DNA of 19,936 nucleotides, taken from the NCBI GenBank assembly GCA_937895845.1, contig CALBLK010000079.1:1-19936 (forward strand), read 5' to 3'. Shown one piece after another: positions 1 to 6,282 of the stretch. Under the pieces are notes generated by a model. It did no database searches. It had not been told where the DNA came from and saw only the letters and a list, made by a program, of their open reading frames with translations. A program made the translations under genes and the position numbers. The stretch comes from an uncultured Prevotella sp. (GTDB taxonomy: Bacteria > Bacteroidota > Bacteroidia > Bacteroidales > Bacteroidaceae). Each line of letters begins with the position of its first letter. Position 1 is the stretch's first letter.

Positions 1-48
1 TTTTTGAGAAACTGTTATTTTACGCCATCTTTCTAAGGGTGGGAAACT

Positions 49-108
49 TCAGTTATTTATTTGGAAGTAATGCTCGGCATTTTCCCAATATTTATCCATA
101 TCTTTCAT
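49..108 (-). other. Possible 19-codon leftward mini-ORF
   Basis: An ATG at 108 (reading leftward) opens a frame of 19 codons, beginning MKDMDKYW and ending QINN before a TGA at 51-49. It lies about 26 nt downstream of a good leftward -7 box, a normal distance for a Bacteroidetes start codon. It may be a leader peptide or the head of a gene truncated by later rearrangement. I recognise no family, and a frame this short can arise by chance. Confidence 0.2.
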
Positions 109-133
109 ATCTTTAGTTCTTCAGTTCTCCGCA

Positions 134-164
134 CAAAGTTACATTTTTTCCGTCTTTTAGCCAA
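134..164 (-). promoter_or_regulatory. Candidate leftward Bacteroidetes-type promoter
   Basis: On the minus strand, TAACTTTG (plus 134-141) matches the TAnnTTTG -7 box. TTGG (plus 161-164) lies 19 nt upstream, where a -33 TTTG-like element is expected. It would drive transcription out of the left edge, divergent from the ClpP-like remnant. The partner gene is not in the window. Confidence 0.4.
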
Positions 165-209
165 CATATAGAATAAGGTCTCTTTGCCCCACACCAAACA
201 AATTCCATC

Positions 210-635
210 ATGGCAAAGACCAAATACAATATTCACCTAAAGGGATATGTCGGCGGTTGGGACTTCGATTCCGACTATGTTGACTTCGTGCTCAACAAAA
301 ACACCGACAAGGAGGTCGCCGTCCTCATTGACTCCTTGGGCGGACAGCTCAACACCGCGCTCTCCATCTCCTCGGCTTTCCGCCGCCACGGCAACGTCCG
401 TGTTCACTTTGTCGGCATGAACGCCAGTGCTGCCGCCATCGCGTGCAAGAAGAAATCCGCCGACCTGCTCGCGCTCATGAAAGTGGGCGGATGGCTGACG
501 GCGGAGGGGGCGCTTGCCTGGGGATTCGTTGATGAACTGACTGATTTTGAAGACGAGTCGGCTCCTGTTCTTACGGATGCTCTTGCCGCTGACTTCACCG
601 CCCACGGCATACCGCTTCCCAAGATGCTTGACTGA
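210..635 (+). pseudogene. Phage-type ClpP-like protease, internally deleted and frameshifted
   Basis: This is a 141-residue remnant of the ClpP-like protease found in Bacteroidales phage-like elements (head maturation or prohead protease type; family assigned by recognition). The N-terminal half is intact: the DSLGG motif (residues 41-45) and the nucleophile region NASAA (71-75, Ser73). Directly after it, IA (77-78) jumps to CKKKSADLL (79-87), which normally lies some 60 residues further on. The segment that carries the catalytic His and Asp is therefore absent. The end is also altered: after KMLD the frame stops at 633-635, while the +1 frame continues with TDNKPEDITTFRRFLQTF up to about 708, which resembles the usual C-terminal tail. 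A single-base indel near 610-630 would explain this. It is probably non-functional as a protease. There is a weak -7-like TCTCTTTG at 179-186. Confidence 0.7.
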
Positions 636-756
636 CAACAAGCCGGAGGACATCACCACGTTCAGGCGTTTCCTTCAGACATTTGCCTCTGTTTTCCACT
701 CACAAGACAAAACTTCACATACATACCACTCCAAATCTTCAACTGAAACAGAAACA

Positions 757-918
757 ATGAAAACTTTGAAAATAAAGCTGCAAACATACGATGTCCTGAG
801 GATTTTGAGCATCGCATTACTGACTAAAATGCCATTACGTGACCTGCTCGTTGAACAAAAAGAGGAAGAGGCCATTGAAGGTAAATATAAGCAACGCAGC
901 CTCAATTTTGATGGGTAG
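757..918 (+). CDS. Small hypothetical protein, 53 aa, next to the ClpP-like remnant
   Basis: ATG at 757 opens MKTLKIKLQTYDVL and the frame ends at TAG 916-918. The product is lysine- and leucine-rich, with a hydrophobic middle (ILSIALL) and an acidic stretch (EQKEEE) around residues 34-39. I recognise no domain. The same frame runs open upstream and includes the apparent displaced C-terminus of the ClpP-like remnant, so this may be an independent small cistron of the former phage element or merely the open tail of the pseudogene. The AT-rich leader before the ATG is compatible with Bacteroidetes initiation, which does not need a strong Shine-Dalgarno sequence. Confidence 0.35.
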   Translation: MKTLKIKLQTYDVLRILSIALLTKMPLRDLLVEQKEEEAIEGKYKQRSLNFDG

Positions 919-978
919 CTATCAAATTGTTACTTTTTGAAGCGTTAAAAATTTTTCGTGGACAGTAGTGCTCTTGTT

Positions 979-986
979 TATATTTG
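979..986 (+). promoter_or_regulatory. Candidate -7 box (TATATTTG)
   Basis: TATATTTG fits TAnnTTTG. The -33 position, around 952-958, reads TTTTTCG, an imperfect match. A transcript from here would start near 992, contain a four-codon ATG-GCA-AAA-TCC-TGA minicistron (1015-1029) and then the hairpin at 1025-1049. Confidence 0.35.
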
Positions 987-1024
987 CAACACTAAGATAA
1001 GTGAATTCTTCGATATGGCAAAAT

Positions 1025-1049
1025 CCTGAGCAACTTTTTGTTGCTCAGG
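1025..1049 (+). other. Perfect 10-bp stem, T5 loop hairpin
   Basis: CCTGAGCAAC (1025-1034) pairs perfectly with GTTGCTCAGG (1040-1049) around a TTTTT loop. No T-run follows on the plus strand (CACTTAAAAAG), so it is not a classical rho-independent terminator there. On the minus strand it is followed by only ATTTTG. It may be a weak bidirectional terminator or an RNA structure. Confidence 0.55.
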
Positions 1050-1120
1050 CACTTAAAAAGTTTAATTTATAATAGTGTTGTGGAATTTAGGCTTTTTTAG
1101 GCGTTATTTTCAAACAAAAG

Positions 1121-1151
1121 TTTGCCGTTTTGAAAAAAATGACTACCTTTG
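1121..1151 (+). promoter_or_regulatory. Promoter of tRNA-Asp
   Basis: TTTG (1121-1124) and TACCTTTG (1144-1151) are separated by exactly 19 nt, the canonical Bacteroidetes sigma-ABfr arrangement. The predicted start lies a few bases before the tRNA 5' end at 1170. Confidence 0.75.
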
Positions 1152-1169
1152 CACACGCAAAACAACAAA

Positions 1170-1246
1170 GGTGTGTTAGTTCAGCTGGTTAGAATGCCTG
1201 CCTGTCACGCAGGAGGTCACGGGTTCGAGTCCCGTACACACCGCCA
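1170..1246 (+). tRNA. tRNA-Asp (anticodon GTC), CCA encoded
   Basis: The cloverleaf is complete. The acceptor is GGTGTGT (1170-1176) with ACACACC (1236-1242). The anticodon arm is CCTGC-CTGTCAC-GCAGG with anticodon GTC. The T-arm is ACGGG-TTCGAGT-CCCGT (1219-1235). The discriminator base is G1243, the expected aspartate identity base, and CCA is encoded at 1244-1246. It has its own promoter and terminator and stands as a single-gene unit. I found no second copy of its 3' end in the window that would mark an element attachment site. Confidence 0.97.
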
Positions 1247-1250
1247 ATGG

Positions 1251-1280
1251 ACGAGGAACCTTAGAAAGTTCCTCGTTTTT
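1251..1280 (+). terminator. Intrinsic terminator of the tRNA-Asp unit
   Basis: ACGAGGAAC (1251-1259) pairs with GTTCCTCGT (1268-1276) around an 8-nt loop and runs into a T-stretch (1276-1280). It begins only 4 nt after the CCA end. Confidence 0.85.
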
Positions 1281-1316
1281 CGTTAAAGTGAATTTATACT
1301 GAAAACAGCATTAAAA

Positions 1317-1350
1317 AACTACAGAGCCGGAAATAACTACAGAGCCGGAA
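1317..1350. repeat. 16-bp direct repeat in tandem
   Basis: AACTACAGAGCCGGAA occurs at 1317-1332 and again, identically, at 1335-1350, with a 2-nt spacer (18-nt period). The unit is not in a gene. Function unknown. Confidence 0.8.
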
Positions 1351-1353
1351 CTG

Positions 1354-1377
1354 CCGTATGCGAAACCGCATATACGG
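1354..1377. repeat. Imperfect inverted repeat
   Basis: CCGTATGCG (1354-1362), AAAC, then CGCATATACGG (1367-1377). The arms pair with a two-base TA bulge. It directly follows the tandem repeat and precedes the larger inverted repeat at 1393-1446. Confidence 0.5.
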
Positions 1378-1392
1378 AGGTATGCGGGTGGT

Positions 1393-1446
1393 GGTAAACA
1401 CTAAAGTAGGAGATAAACACCCATGAATAGTGTTTACCTCCTACTT
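1393..1446 (-). terminator. Nested inverted repeats beyond the htpG 3' end, possible terminator
   Basis: AAGTAGGAGATAAACAC (1404-1420) pairs with GTGTTTACCTCCTACTT (1430-1446), 17 positions with a single A/C mismatch and a 9-nt loop. Overlapping it, GGTAAACACTA (1393-1403) pairs perfectly with TAGTGTTTACC (1428-1438). The two folds share the right arm and cannot form together. It starts about 30 bp after the htpG stop codon in the reading direction of htpG, so a terminator role is plausible, but only TTTAG follows instead of a strong U-tract. Confidence 0.5.
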
Positions 1447-1475
1447 GATTAACAGCAGTTTTGATTTAAAAAGGG

Positions 1476-3530
1476 TTATTTAATCATACTGACAGAACGC
1501 TTGAGAAAAGCGTTCAAGGCAGACCCTTTTAACATACCATTCTGCAGCAGGGCAAGGTCTATGAGTTGGTGAACAATATCATTGGTCTTGGCGTAGTCTG
1601 CCAAAATGCCCTTTTTCTTGTCGCGCTGCTCGTTCAGAGCCTTCTCCGTATTGCTCACTTCGTCTTTATCCTCTTGCGTAATCTCCTCTGGCTTTTTCTT
1701 GCTCTGGCTTTGGTGGAGTGCAGACAAGCGAACCTGCAAACCTTTCAGCTCGCTGACAACAGGCTTCAGTGATTCCTCGGTGTGAGCCTTACAGTCAGCA
1801 AGTACTTTCTTAATCAGAGGATGGTCACTGTTAAGCACCATGCTGTAGCTGTCGGGCATCTGAGCATAGAAATTCAATCCCGACTGGAAGCGGCTGATGT
1901 CTTTCATTCGTCTCATATACTCATTTTGTGTGATGACAACAGGCAGTGACTGCTCGCCGAGAGACTGAACGTCAACCATAAACTCAGCGTGCTCAATGGT
2001 GGGCACCTGACTGCTGAATACTGCTGACAAGTTGTCACGTTCCCCCGTTTCAAGTTGGTTCTGCTTGGCATCTTCTTTGACAATCAAGCGGTCTATGACA
2101 TCACTGTCAACACGCGTGAAGCGGCTCTTCTCAAATTTCTGCTCGAGCATGGAAATGACAGGAACGTCAAGCTGGCCGTCAAGCAACAGTACGCTGTATC
2201 CTTTAGCCTTGGCTGCCTCAATATAGCTGTACTGGTCTTCCTTGTTTGTGGCATAGAGGTAGACCGTTTGCCCCTCCTTGTCTGTCTGGTTGTCTTTGAT
2301 GAGAGTCTTGTACTCCTCAAAAGTGAAATACTTGCCCTCGGTGTCTTTCATCAAGGCAAAGTCCTTGGCGCGGTCGTAGAAACTTTCATCACTCAACATT
2401 CCATAGTTGATAAACAGTTTCAGACTGTCCCATTTCCTCTCATATTCCTTGCGATTTTCCTTGAAGATAGATTGCAGCCTGTCGCTCACTTTTCTGGTGA
2501 TATAAGTAGAAATCTTTTTCACGTCACGGTCGCTTTGCAGATAGCTTCGGCTTACGTTCAGCGGTATGTCAGGAGAGTCAATCACACCATGTAACAGCGT
2601 GAGAAATTCAGGAACAATGCCCTCTACCTGATCGGTTACGAACACTTGGTTGCAGTAGAGCTGTATCTTGTTGCGCTGCAAGTCAATATTCGACTTGATG
2701 CGTGGAAAGTAGAGGATTCCGGTAAGGTTGAATGGGTAATCCACATTGAGGTGAATCCAAAACAGCGGCTCGTCCTGCATGGGGTAGAGCGTACGGTAAA
2801 ACGACTTGTAGTCTTCATCCTTCAGCGTGCTTGGGGCTTTAGTCCACAGTGGTTCTACATTGTTGATGATGTTGTCCTCCGCTGTCTCCTGCTCCTTGCC
2901 ATCTTTCCATTCTGTCTTCTTGCCGAAAGCTATTGGAACCGGCATGAACTTGCAGTACTTACTCAGCAGTTCCTGAATCTTGTGCTTGTCAAGAAATTCC
3001 TTGCAATCCTCGTCAATATAGAGAATGATGTCACTTCCTCGACCCTCCTTTTCCGCATTGTCAATCTCGTATGCCGGACTGCCATCGCAGCTCCATTTTA
3101 CGGCCTTTGCTCCATCGCGGTAGCTGCGAGTGACAATCTCCACTTTCTTGCTGACCATAAATGAAGAGTAGAAGCCAAGACCAAAATGTCCGATGATATT
3201 GTTGGCGTTGTCTTTGTATTTCTCCAAAAAGTCATTGACCCCCGAGAATGCAATCTGGTTAATATACTTGTCAATCTCCTCTTCGGTCATGCCGATGCCA
3301 TGGTCACTGATGGTGATGGTTCCTGCTTTCTCGTCCACACTGACATGCACAGTCAAGTCACCTAAATCACCTTTGAACTCACCTTTCTCGGCCATGGTTT
3401 TCATTTTCTGCGTGGCATCTACAGCGTTAGACACCATTTCACGTAGGAAAATCTCATGGTCTGAGTAGAGAAACTTTTTGATGACGGGGAATATATTCTC
3501 TGTTGTAACCCCAATATTACCTTTTTGCAT
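1476..3530 (-). CDS. htpG: Molecular chaperone HtpG (bacterial Hsp90)
   Basis: A cytosolic ATP-dependent chaperone that remodels client proteins as a homodimer. The 684-residue length fits Bacteroidetes HtpG. The N-terminal GHKL ATPase domain (about 1-215) shows all nucleotide-binding motifs: EMVSNAVDA (31-39, catalytic Glu31 and Asn35), DHGIG (76-80) and GHFGLGF (114-120). The middle domain carries the NVSRSYLQSD segment with the conserved arginine, and the C-terminal dimerisation region follows. The start MQKGNIGVTTENIF matches the family N-terminus, so the upstream in-frame extension is not used. The gene is monocistronic and divergent from the exported protein gene at 4145. I see no clean TAnnTTTG promoter for it on the minus strand; heat-shock control is usual for the family but not evident here. 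Confidence 0.97.
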   Translation of the reverse strand: MQKGNIGVTTENIFPVIKKFLYSDHEIFLREMVSNAVDATQKMKTMAEKGEFKGDLGDLTVHVSVDEKAGTITISDHGIGMTEEEIDKYINQIAFSGVNDFLEKYKDNANNIIGHFGLGFYSSFMVSKKVEIVTRSYRDGAKAVKWSCDGSPAYEIDNAEKEGRGSDIILYIDEDCKEFLDKHKIQELLSKYCKFMPVPIAFGKKTEWKDGKEQETAEDNIINNVEPLWTKAPSTLKDEDYKSFYRTLYPMQDEPLFWIHLNVDYPFNLTGILYFPRIKSNIDLQRNKIQLYCNQVFVTDQVEGIVPEFLTLLHGVIDSPDIPLNVSRSYLQSDRDVKKISTYITRKVSDRLQSIFKENRKEYERKWDSLKLFINYGMLSDESFYDRAKDFALMKDTEGKYFTFEEYKTLIKDNQTDKEGQTVYLYATNKEDQYSYIEAAKAKGYSVLLLDGQLDVPVISMLEQKFEKSRFTRVDSDVIDRLIVKEDAKQNQLETGERDNLSAVFSSQVPTIEHAEFMVDVQSLGEQSLPVVITQNEYMRRMKDISRFQSGLNFYAQMPDSYSMVLNSDHPLIKKVLADCKAHTEESLKPVVSELKGLQVRLSALHQSQSKKKPEEITQEDKDEVSNTEKALNEQRDKKKGILADYAKTNDIVHQLIDLALLQNGMLKGSALNAFLKRSVSMIK

Positions 3531-3760
3531 AACTTTTTTTTATTGATGTATTTATTAAAATAGTTATTTCTGCACTGCAAATAACGTGCCAAGTTGAATA
3601 ACCCAGGGGTAGCAACAGCGCAGCGCACCTTTAGCCCAAATCGGTCCTCAGTCCGAAATTGGCGATGTCATGGGCATGTTTCGCTGATAGCCGATTTTGG
3701 TTTAGTTTGTCGTACAATCTGGCCATATTAAACTTGGTAGGTAACGATGCATGACAAAAT

Positions 3761-3892
3761 GGGCCGTATTGTGCGGCTGAACGGTGCGTTTCACACTGCG
3801 ATATGGGCCGAATGACACCGCAATACGGGCCGTCTAGCGCTGCAGTATGGGCCGTATGGTGAGCCAAAAGCGGCCGTCTTCCAACAGGTCTA
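3761..3892. repeat. Degenerate 22-bp tandem repeat, six units
   Basis: The word GGGCCG or a close variant starts at 3761, 3783 (GGTGCG), 3805, 3827, 3849 and 3871 (CGGCCG), i.e. every 22 bp exactly. An approximate unit consensus is GGGCCGTATGRCGCTGCAATAT. The array is GC-rich inside an AT-rich region and has no spacers, so it is not a CRISPR. An open minus-strand frame through it gives a quasi-repetitive peptide that I do not regard as a gene. Confidence 0.75.
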
Positions 3893-3946
3893 GGTGTTTT
3901 TTCAAACGGATTATTTTATTTCCGCAATGGCAAGCCGTTGTCTCTC

Positions 3947-4007
3947 GCCTGTGACAGATTAAACATTCAAGATAGAAGCTGGTTGACTCTATAGCCTGTT
4001 ACAGATT
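3947..4007. promoter_or_regulatory. Pair of CTGTnACAG palindromes, candidate operators
   Basis: GCCTGTGACAGATT (3947-3960) and GCCTGTTACAGATT (3994-4007) are 13 of 14 identical, 47 bp apart. Each contains a CTGT-N-ACAG dyad. They lie just upstream of the -33 element at 4036 and could bind a dimeric regulator of the exported protein/flippase/glycosyltransferase genes or of htpG. Confidence 0.4.
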
Positions 4008-4035
4008 TTGTATCGGCGTTATTTTTCTCACATTT

Positions 4036-4069
4036 TTTGAAGATATTCCTGGGAATTTTTGTAAGTTTG
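4036..4069 (+). promoter_or_regulatory. Promoter of the 4145-7258 gene group
   Basis: TAAGTTTG (4062-4069) matches the -7 box. TTTG at 4036-4039 lies 22 nt upstream, slightly longer than the ideal 19-21. The leader to the first ATG is about 70 nt. Confidence 0.6.
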
Positions 4070-4144
4070 CAGTAAAGTTCAGGCCTTTCGAAGGCAACCA
4101 TCGGGCCACACCCTTAAAAACGGAACACCAACTTATGGAGTGAC

Positions 4145-4804
4145 ATGACAATGCAAGACAACAAGACAATACGAGCACTCACCGCACTGGCAGTCGCAGC
4201 AGCACTGCTGGTGGTCGCGCTCCCGCTTGAGGCGCAGAACCTCGTGAGGCGCACTACGGAGTTCGCCATGTTCAAGCCAGCGGTCATCGTGCTGAACAAC
4301 GGCAGCACGCTGAAGAAGATGGCTAACATTTTCATGCGTAACGGCTCGCTGGTTTACAAGCGAGGCAACACAACCATGCAAGCCCGCACGCAGGCCATTG
4401 CGAGGGTTGAATTCGACAGCGCCACCTTTGTCAGGATAGATACACTACTGGCAGAAGTTGTAGATACGGTGGGAGGAAACGTGCTCTGTCGCTCAAGAAC
4501 AATTGACATGGAGGCTTATCAGCAGATGGCTTATGCCAACAGACAGATAACGAGCGTTGAAATATCCGATTTTGTCAACGTATCGTCTGTAGACCTCAGC
4601 GCGGCCGAGGACATTCTCTATCCTGTGCGCACCGTCTACTACATGACAATAGGGGGCAAGACTGTACGAGTGCATGAGCGCACGCTGTGGCCACTTGTCC
4701 CCAAGGAAAAGCGCCGCCTTTACAGGACACTGCTGTCGCTGCCAGACTTCAGCTGGTCGGACACTGGGTGGCTGAAACGCTTAATGAGGGACTGCTTTCA
4801 ATGA
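4145..4804 (+). CDS. Exported protein of unknown function
   Basis: A 219-residue protein with a clear Sec signal peptide: basic start, a hydrophobic core ALAVAAALLVVALP (15-28) and a probable cleavage after LEAQ (about residue 31). There is no lipobox cysteine, so it should be a soluble periplasmic or outer-membrane-associated protein. The mature part has no motif I recognise; it is mixed and looks beta-rich (PAVIVLNNGSTLKKM, TVYYMTIGGKTVRVHERT). The alternative start at 4151 (MQDNKT) is equally possible. Its stop overlaps the flippase start by four bases (ATGA at 4801-4804), so the two are translationally coupled. This placement suggests a role linked to surface polysaccharide, but that is inference from context only. 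Confidence 0.75.
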   Translation: MTMQDNKTIRALTALAVAAALLVVALPLEAQNLVRRTTEFAMFKPAVIVLNNGSTLKKMANIFMRNGSLVYKRGNTTMQARTQAIARVEFDSATFVRIDTLLAEVVDTVGGNVLCRSRTIDMEAYQQMAYANRQITSVEISDFVNVSSVDLSAAEDILYPVRTVYYMTIGGKTVRVHERTLWPLVPKEKRRLYRTLLSLPDFSWSDTGWLKRLMRDCFQ

Positions 4805-6282
4805 CACGCAAGGAGACCAACAGCTACACACACATTCTTAAATATACAGGCGTTTTCGGTGGCGTGCAGGGCTTGAGCATCCTTATGGGGCTGCTGCGCA
4901 ACAAGATAGTGGCCGTGCTGCTGGGCCCTGGAGGCATGGGGCTGGTGTCGCTCTTCAACACGGTGGTTAACTTTGTCTCGCAGGCTTCCACCTTTGGCAT
5001 TTCGTTCAGTGCCGTGCGACACGTGTCAGAACTGTATGACCGCGGTGACACCGCAGCACTGGAGCACTACGTGGGGGTCATCCGCTCGTGGACGCTGCTT
5101 GTGGCACTTTTTGGCGTACTGCTGTGCATTGTTCTGGGGCCCTTCCTGAGCGACAGCACTTTCGCATGGGGCGACCACACCCTGCACTTTATACTGTTGT
5201 CTCCGGCAGTAGGGATGCTGGCCGTGACGGGTGGCGAGACGGCCATCCTCAAGGGCGTGCGCCGGCTCAGACAGCTGGCGCTGATACAGTTGGCATCCAT
5301 CGTGGCCACACTGGCCATTTCCGTGCCTGTGTTCTACTTCTTTTGCGAGGCGGGCATCGTGCCTGTGATTGTACTTACCACGCTGGCCACCATGCTGGTT
5401 ACGCTGCACTTCAGCCTTCGCCTGTTCCCCCTCAAGGCAGTGGGGGCCAGACTCCTTGGCGATGGCATGGGCATGGTGCGGCTGGGAGTGGCCTACACTG
5501 CTGCGGGCATCATGGGCAGCGGGGCCGAGCTGCTGGTGCGCTCCTTTCTCAATGTGCGAGGCGACCTTGACGTGGTGGGCCTCTACAACTCTGCCTACAT
5601 GCTCTGCGTGACCTATGCCGGCATGGTGTTCTCGGCTATGGAAACCGATTACTTTCCGCGGCTTTCGGCAGCCAACCATGACCCCATGGAGCGCAACCGG
5701 ATAGTAAACCGCCAGATTGAGGTTTCACTGCTCATTGTCTCACCCATGCTGTCTGCACTTATTGTGGCCCTGCCTGTCGTTGTGCCCCTGTTGTTCTCGG
5801 CGCGGTTTGCGCCCATTGTCCCCATGGGGCAGGTGATGGTCATAGCCATGTATTTACGTGCGGTGACGCTGCCAGTTTCCTATATTATGCTGGCTACGGG
5901 CGAGTCGAAATACTATCTGCTGATGGAGGCCTTTTACGACATCTTGCTGGTGATGCTTGTCACGGTGCTGTTCAACTGGATGGGGTTGTTAGGCACAGGT
6001 GTGGCGCTGCTGGCACTCTATGTGCTTGAGGCTGCGGTGCTGCTTGCCTTCGCCCATGCCCATTATGGCACTTCGCTCACGCCTCAGGTGCTGCGCTGTG
6101 TGGCGCTCCAGCTTCCGCTCGGTCTGTTGGCCTATCTCTGCACGCTCACACTCAGCGGATTGGTCTACTGGATGGCAGGACTGGCGGTGGTGCTGGCAAG
6201 CACTGGCGTTTCGGCAGCCATCCTGCGTAGCAAGACCTCGCTATGGGACATCCTTAAACAAAAAAATCAACACCATGGCTAA
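4801..6282 (+). CDS. Wzx-type O-antigen/polysaccharide flippase
   Basis: A 493-residue polytopic inner-membrane protein of the MOP superfamily (O-antigen translocase / WzxE-like). It would flip undecaprenyl-linked oligosaccharides to the periplasmic face. The N-terminus TGVFGGVQGLSILMGLLRNK followed by AVLLGPGGMGLVSLF is typical of this family, and about 12 hydrophobic segments follow across the whole length. I chose the ATG at 4801, which gives the family N-terminus and an ATGA overlap with the preceding gene; the open frame extends further upstream but inside that gene. Its 3' end overlaps the glycosyltransferase start by 8 bp. The reading looks more GC-rich than the flanks. Substrate unknown; no polymerase or ligase gene is nearby. 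Confidence 0.88.
   Translation: MTRKETNSYTHILKYTGVFGGVQGLSILMGLLRNKIVAVLLGPGGMGLVSLFNTVVNFVSQASTFGISFSAVRHVSELYDRGDTAALEHYVGVIRSWTLLVALFGVLLCIVLGPFLSDSTFAWGDHTLHFILLSPAVGMLAVTGGETAILKGVRRLRQLALIQLASIVATLAISVPVFYFFCEAGIVPVIVLTTLATMLVTLHFSLRLFPLKAVGARLLGDGMGMVRLGVAYTAAGIMGSGAELLVRSFLNVRGDLDVVGLYNSAYMLCVTYAGMVFSAMETDYFPRLSAANHDPMERNRIVNRQIEVSLLIVSPMLSALIVALPVVVPLLFSARFAPIVPMGQVMVIAMYLRAVTLPVSYIMLATGESKYYLLMEAFYDILLVMLVTVLFNWMGLLGTGVALLALYVLEAAVLLAFAHAHYGTSLTPQVLRCVALQLPLGLLAYLCTLTLSGLVYWMAGLAVVLASTGVSAAILRSKTSLWDILKQKNQHHG

Larger units (their letters stand above)
3531..4144. other. Divergent intergenic region, 614 bp
   Basis: No convincing gene. From left to right it holds the htpG upstream region (AT-rich, no clear consensus promoter), a TAGCCCAAATCGGTC motif (3632-3646) with a partial inverted copy CCGATTTTGG (3691-3700), the 22-bp tandem array (3761-3892), two CTGTnACAG palindromes and the promoter for the gene at 4145. 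Confidence 0.7.

Noticed and set aside
1170..1246. tRNA-Asp as phage attachment site for the ClpP-like remnant
   Set aside because: No duplicate of the tRNA 3' end and no integrase gene seen in the window.
3631..3867. Minus-strand 78-codon frame through the 22-bp repeats
   Set aside because: It is a by-product of a tandem repeat with no stop codons; quasi-repetitive peptide, no start context or promoter, no recognisable family.
3761..3892. CRISPR array
   Set aside because: Units are contiguous and degenerate, with no spacers and no cas genes.
5026..5679. 217-codon antisense ORF in the flippase gene
   Set aside because: Histidine- and glutamine-rich translation typical of the complement of a GC-rich coding sequence; the plus-strand flippase is clearly the gene.
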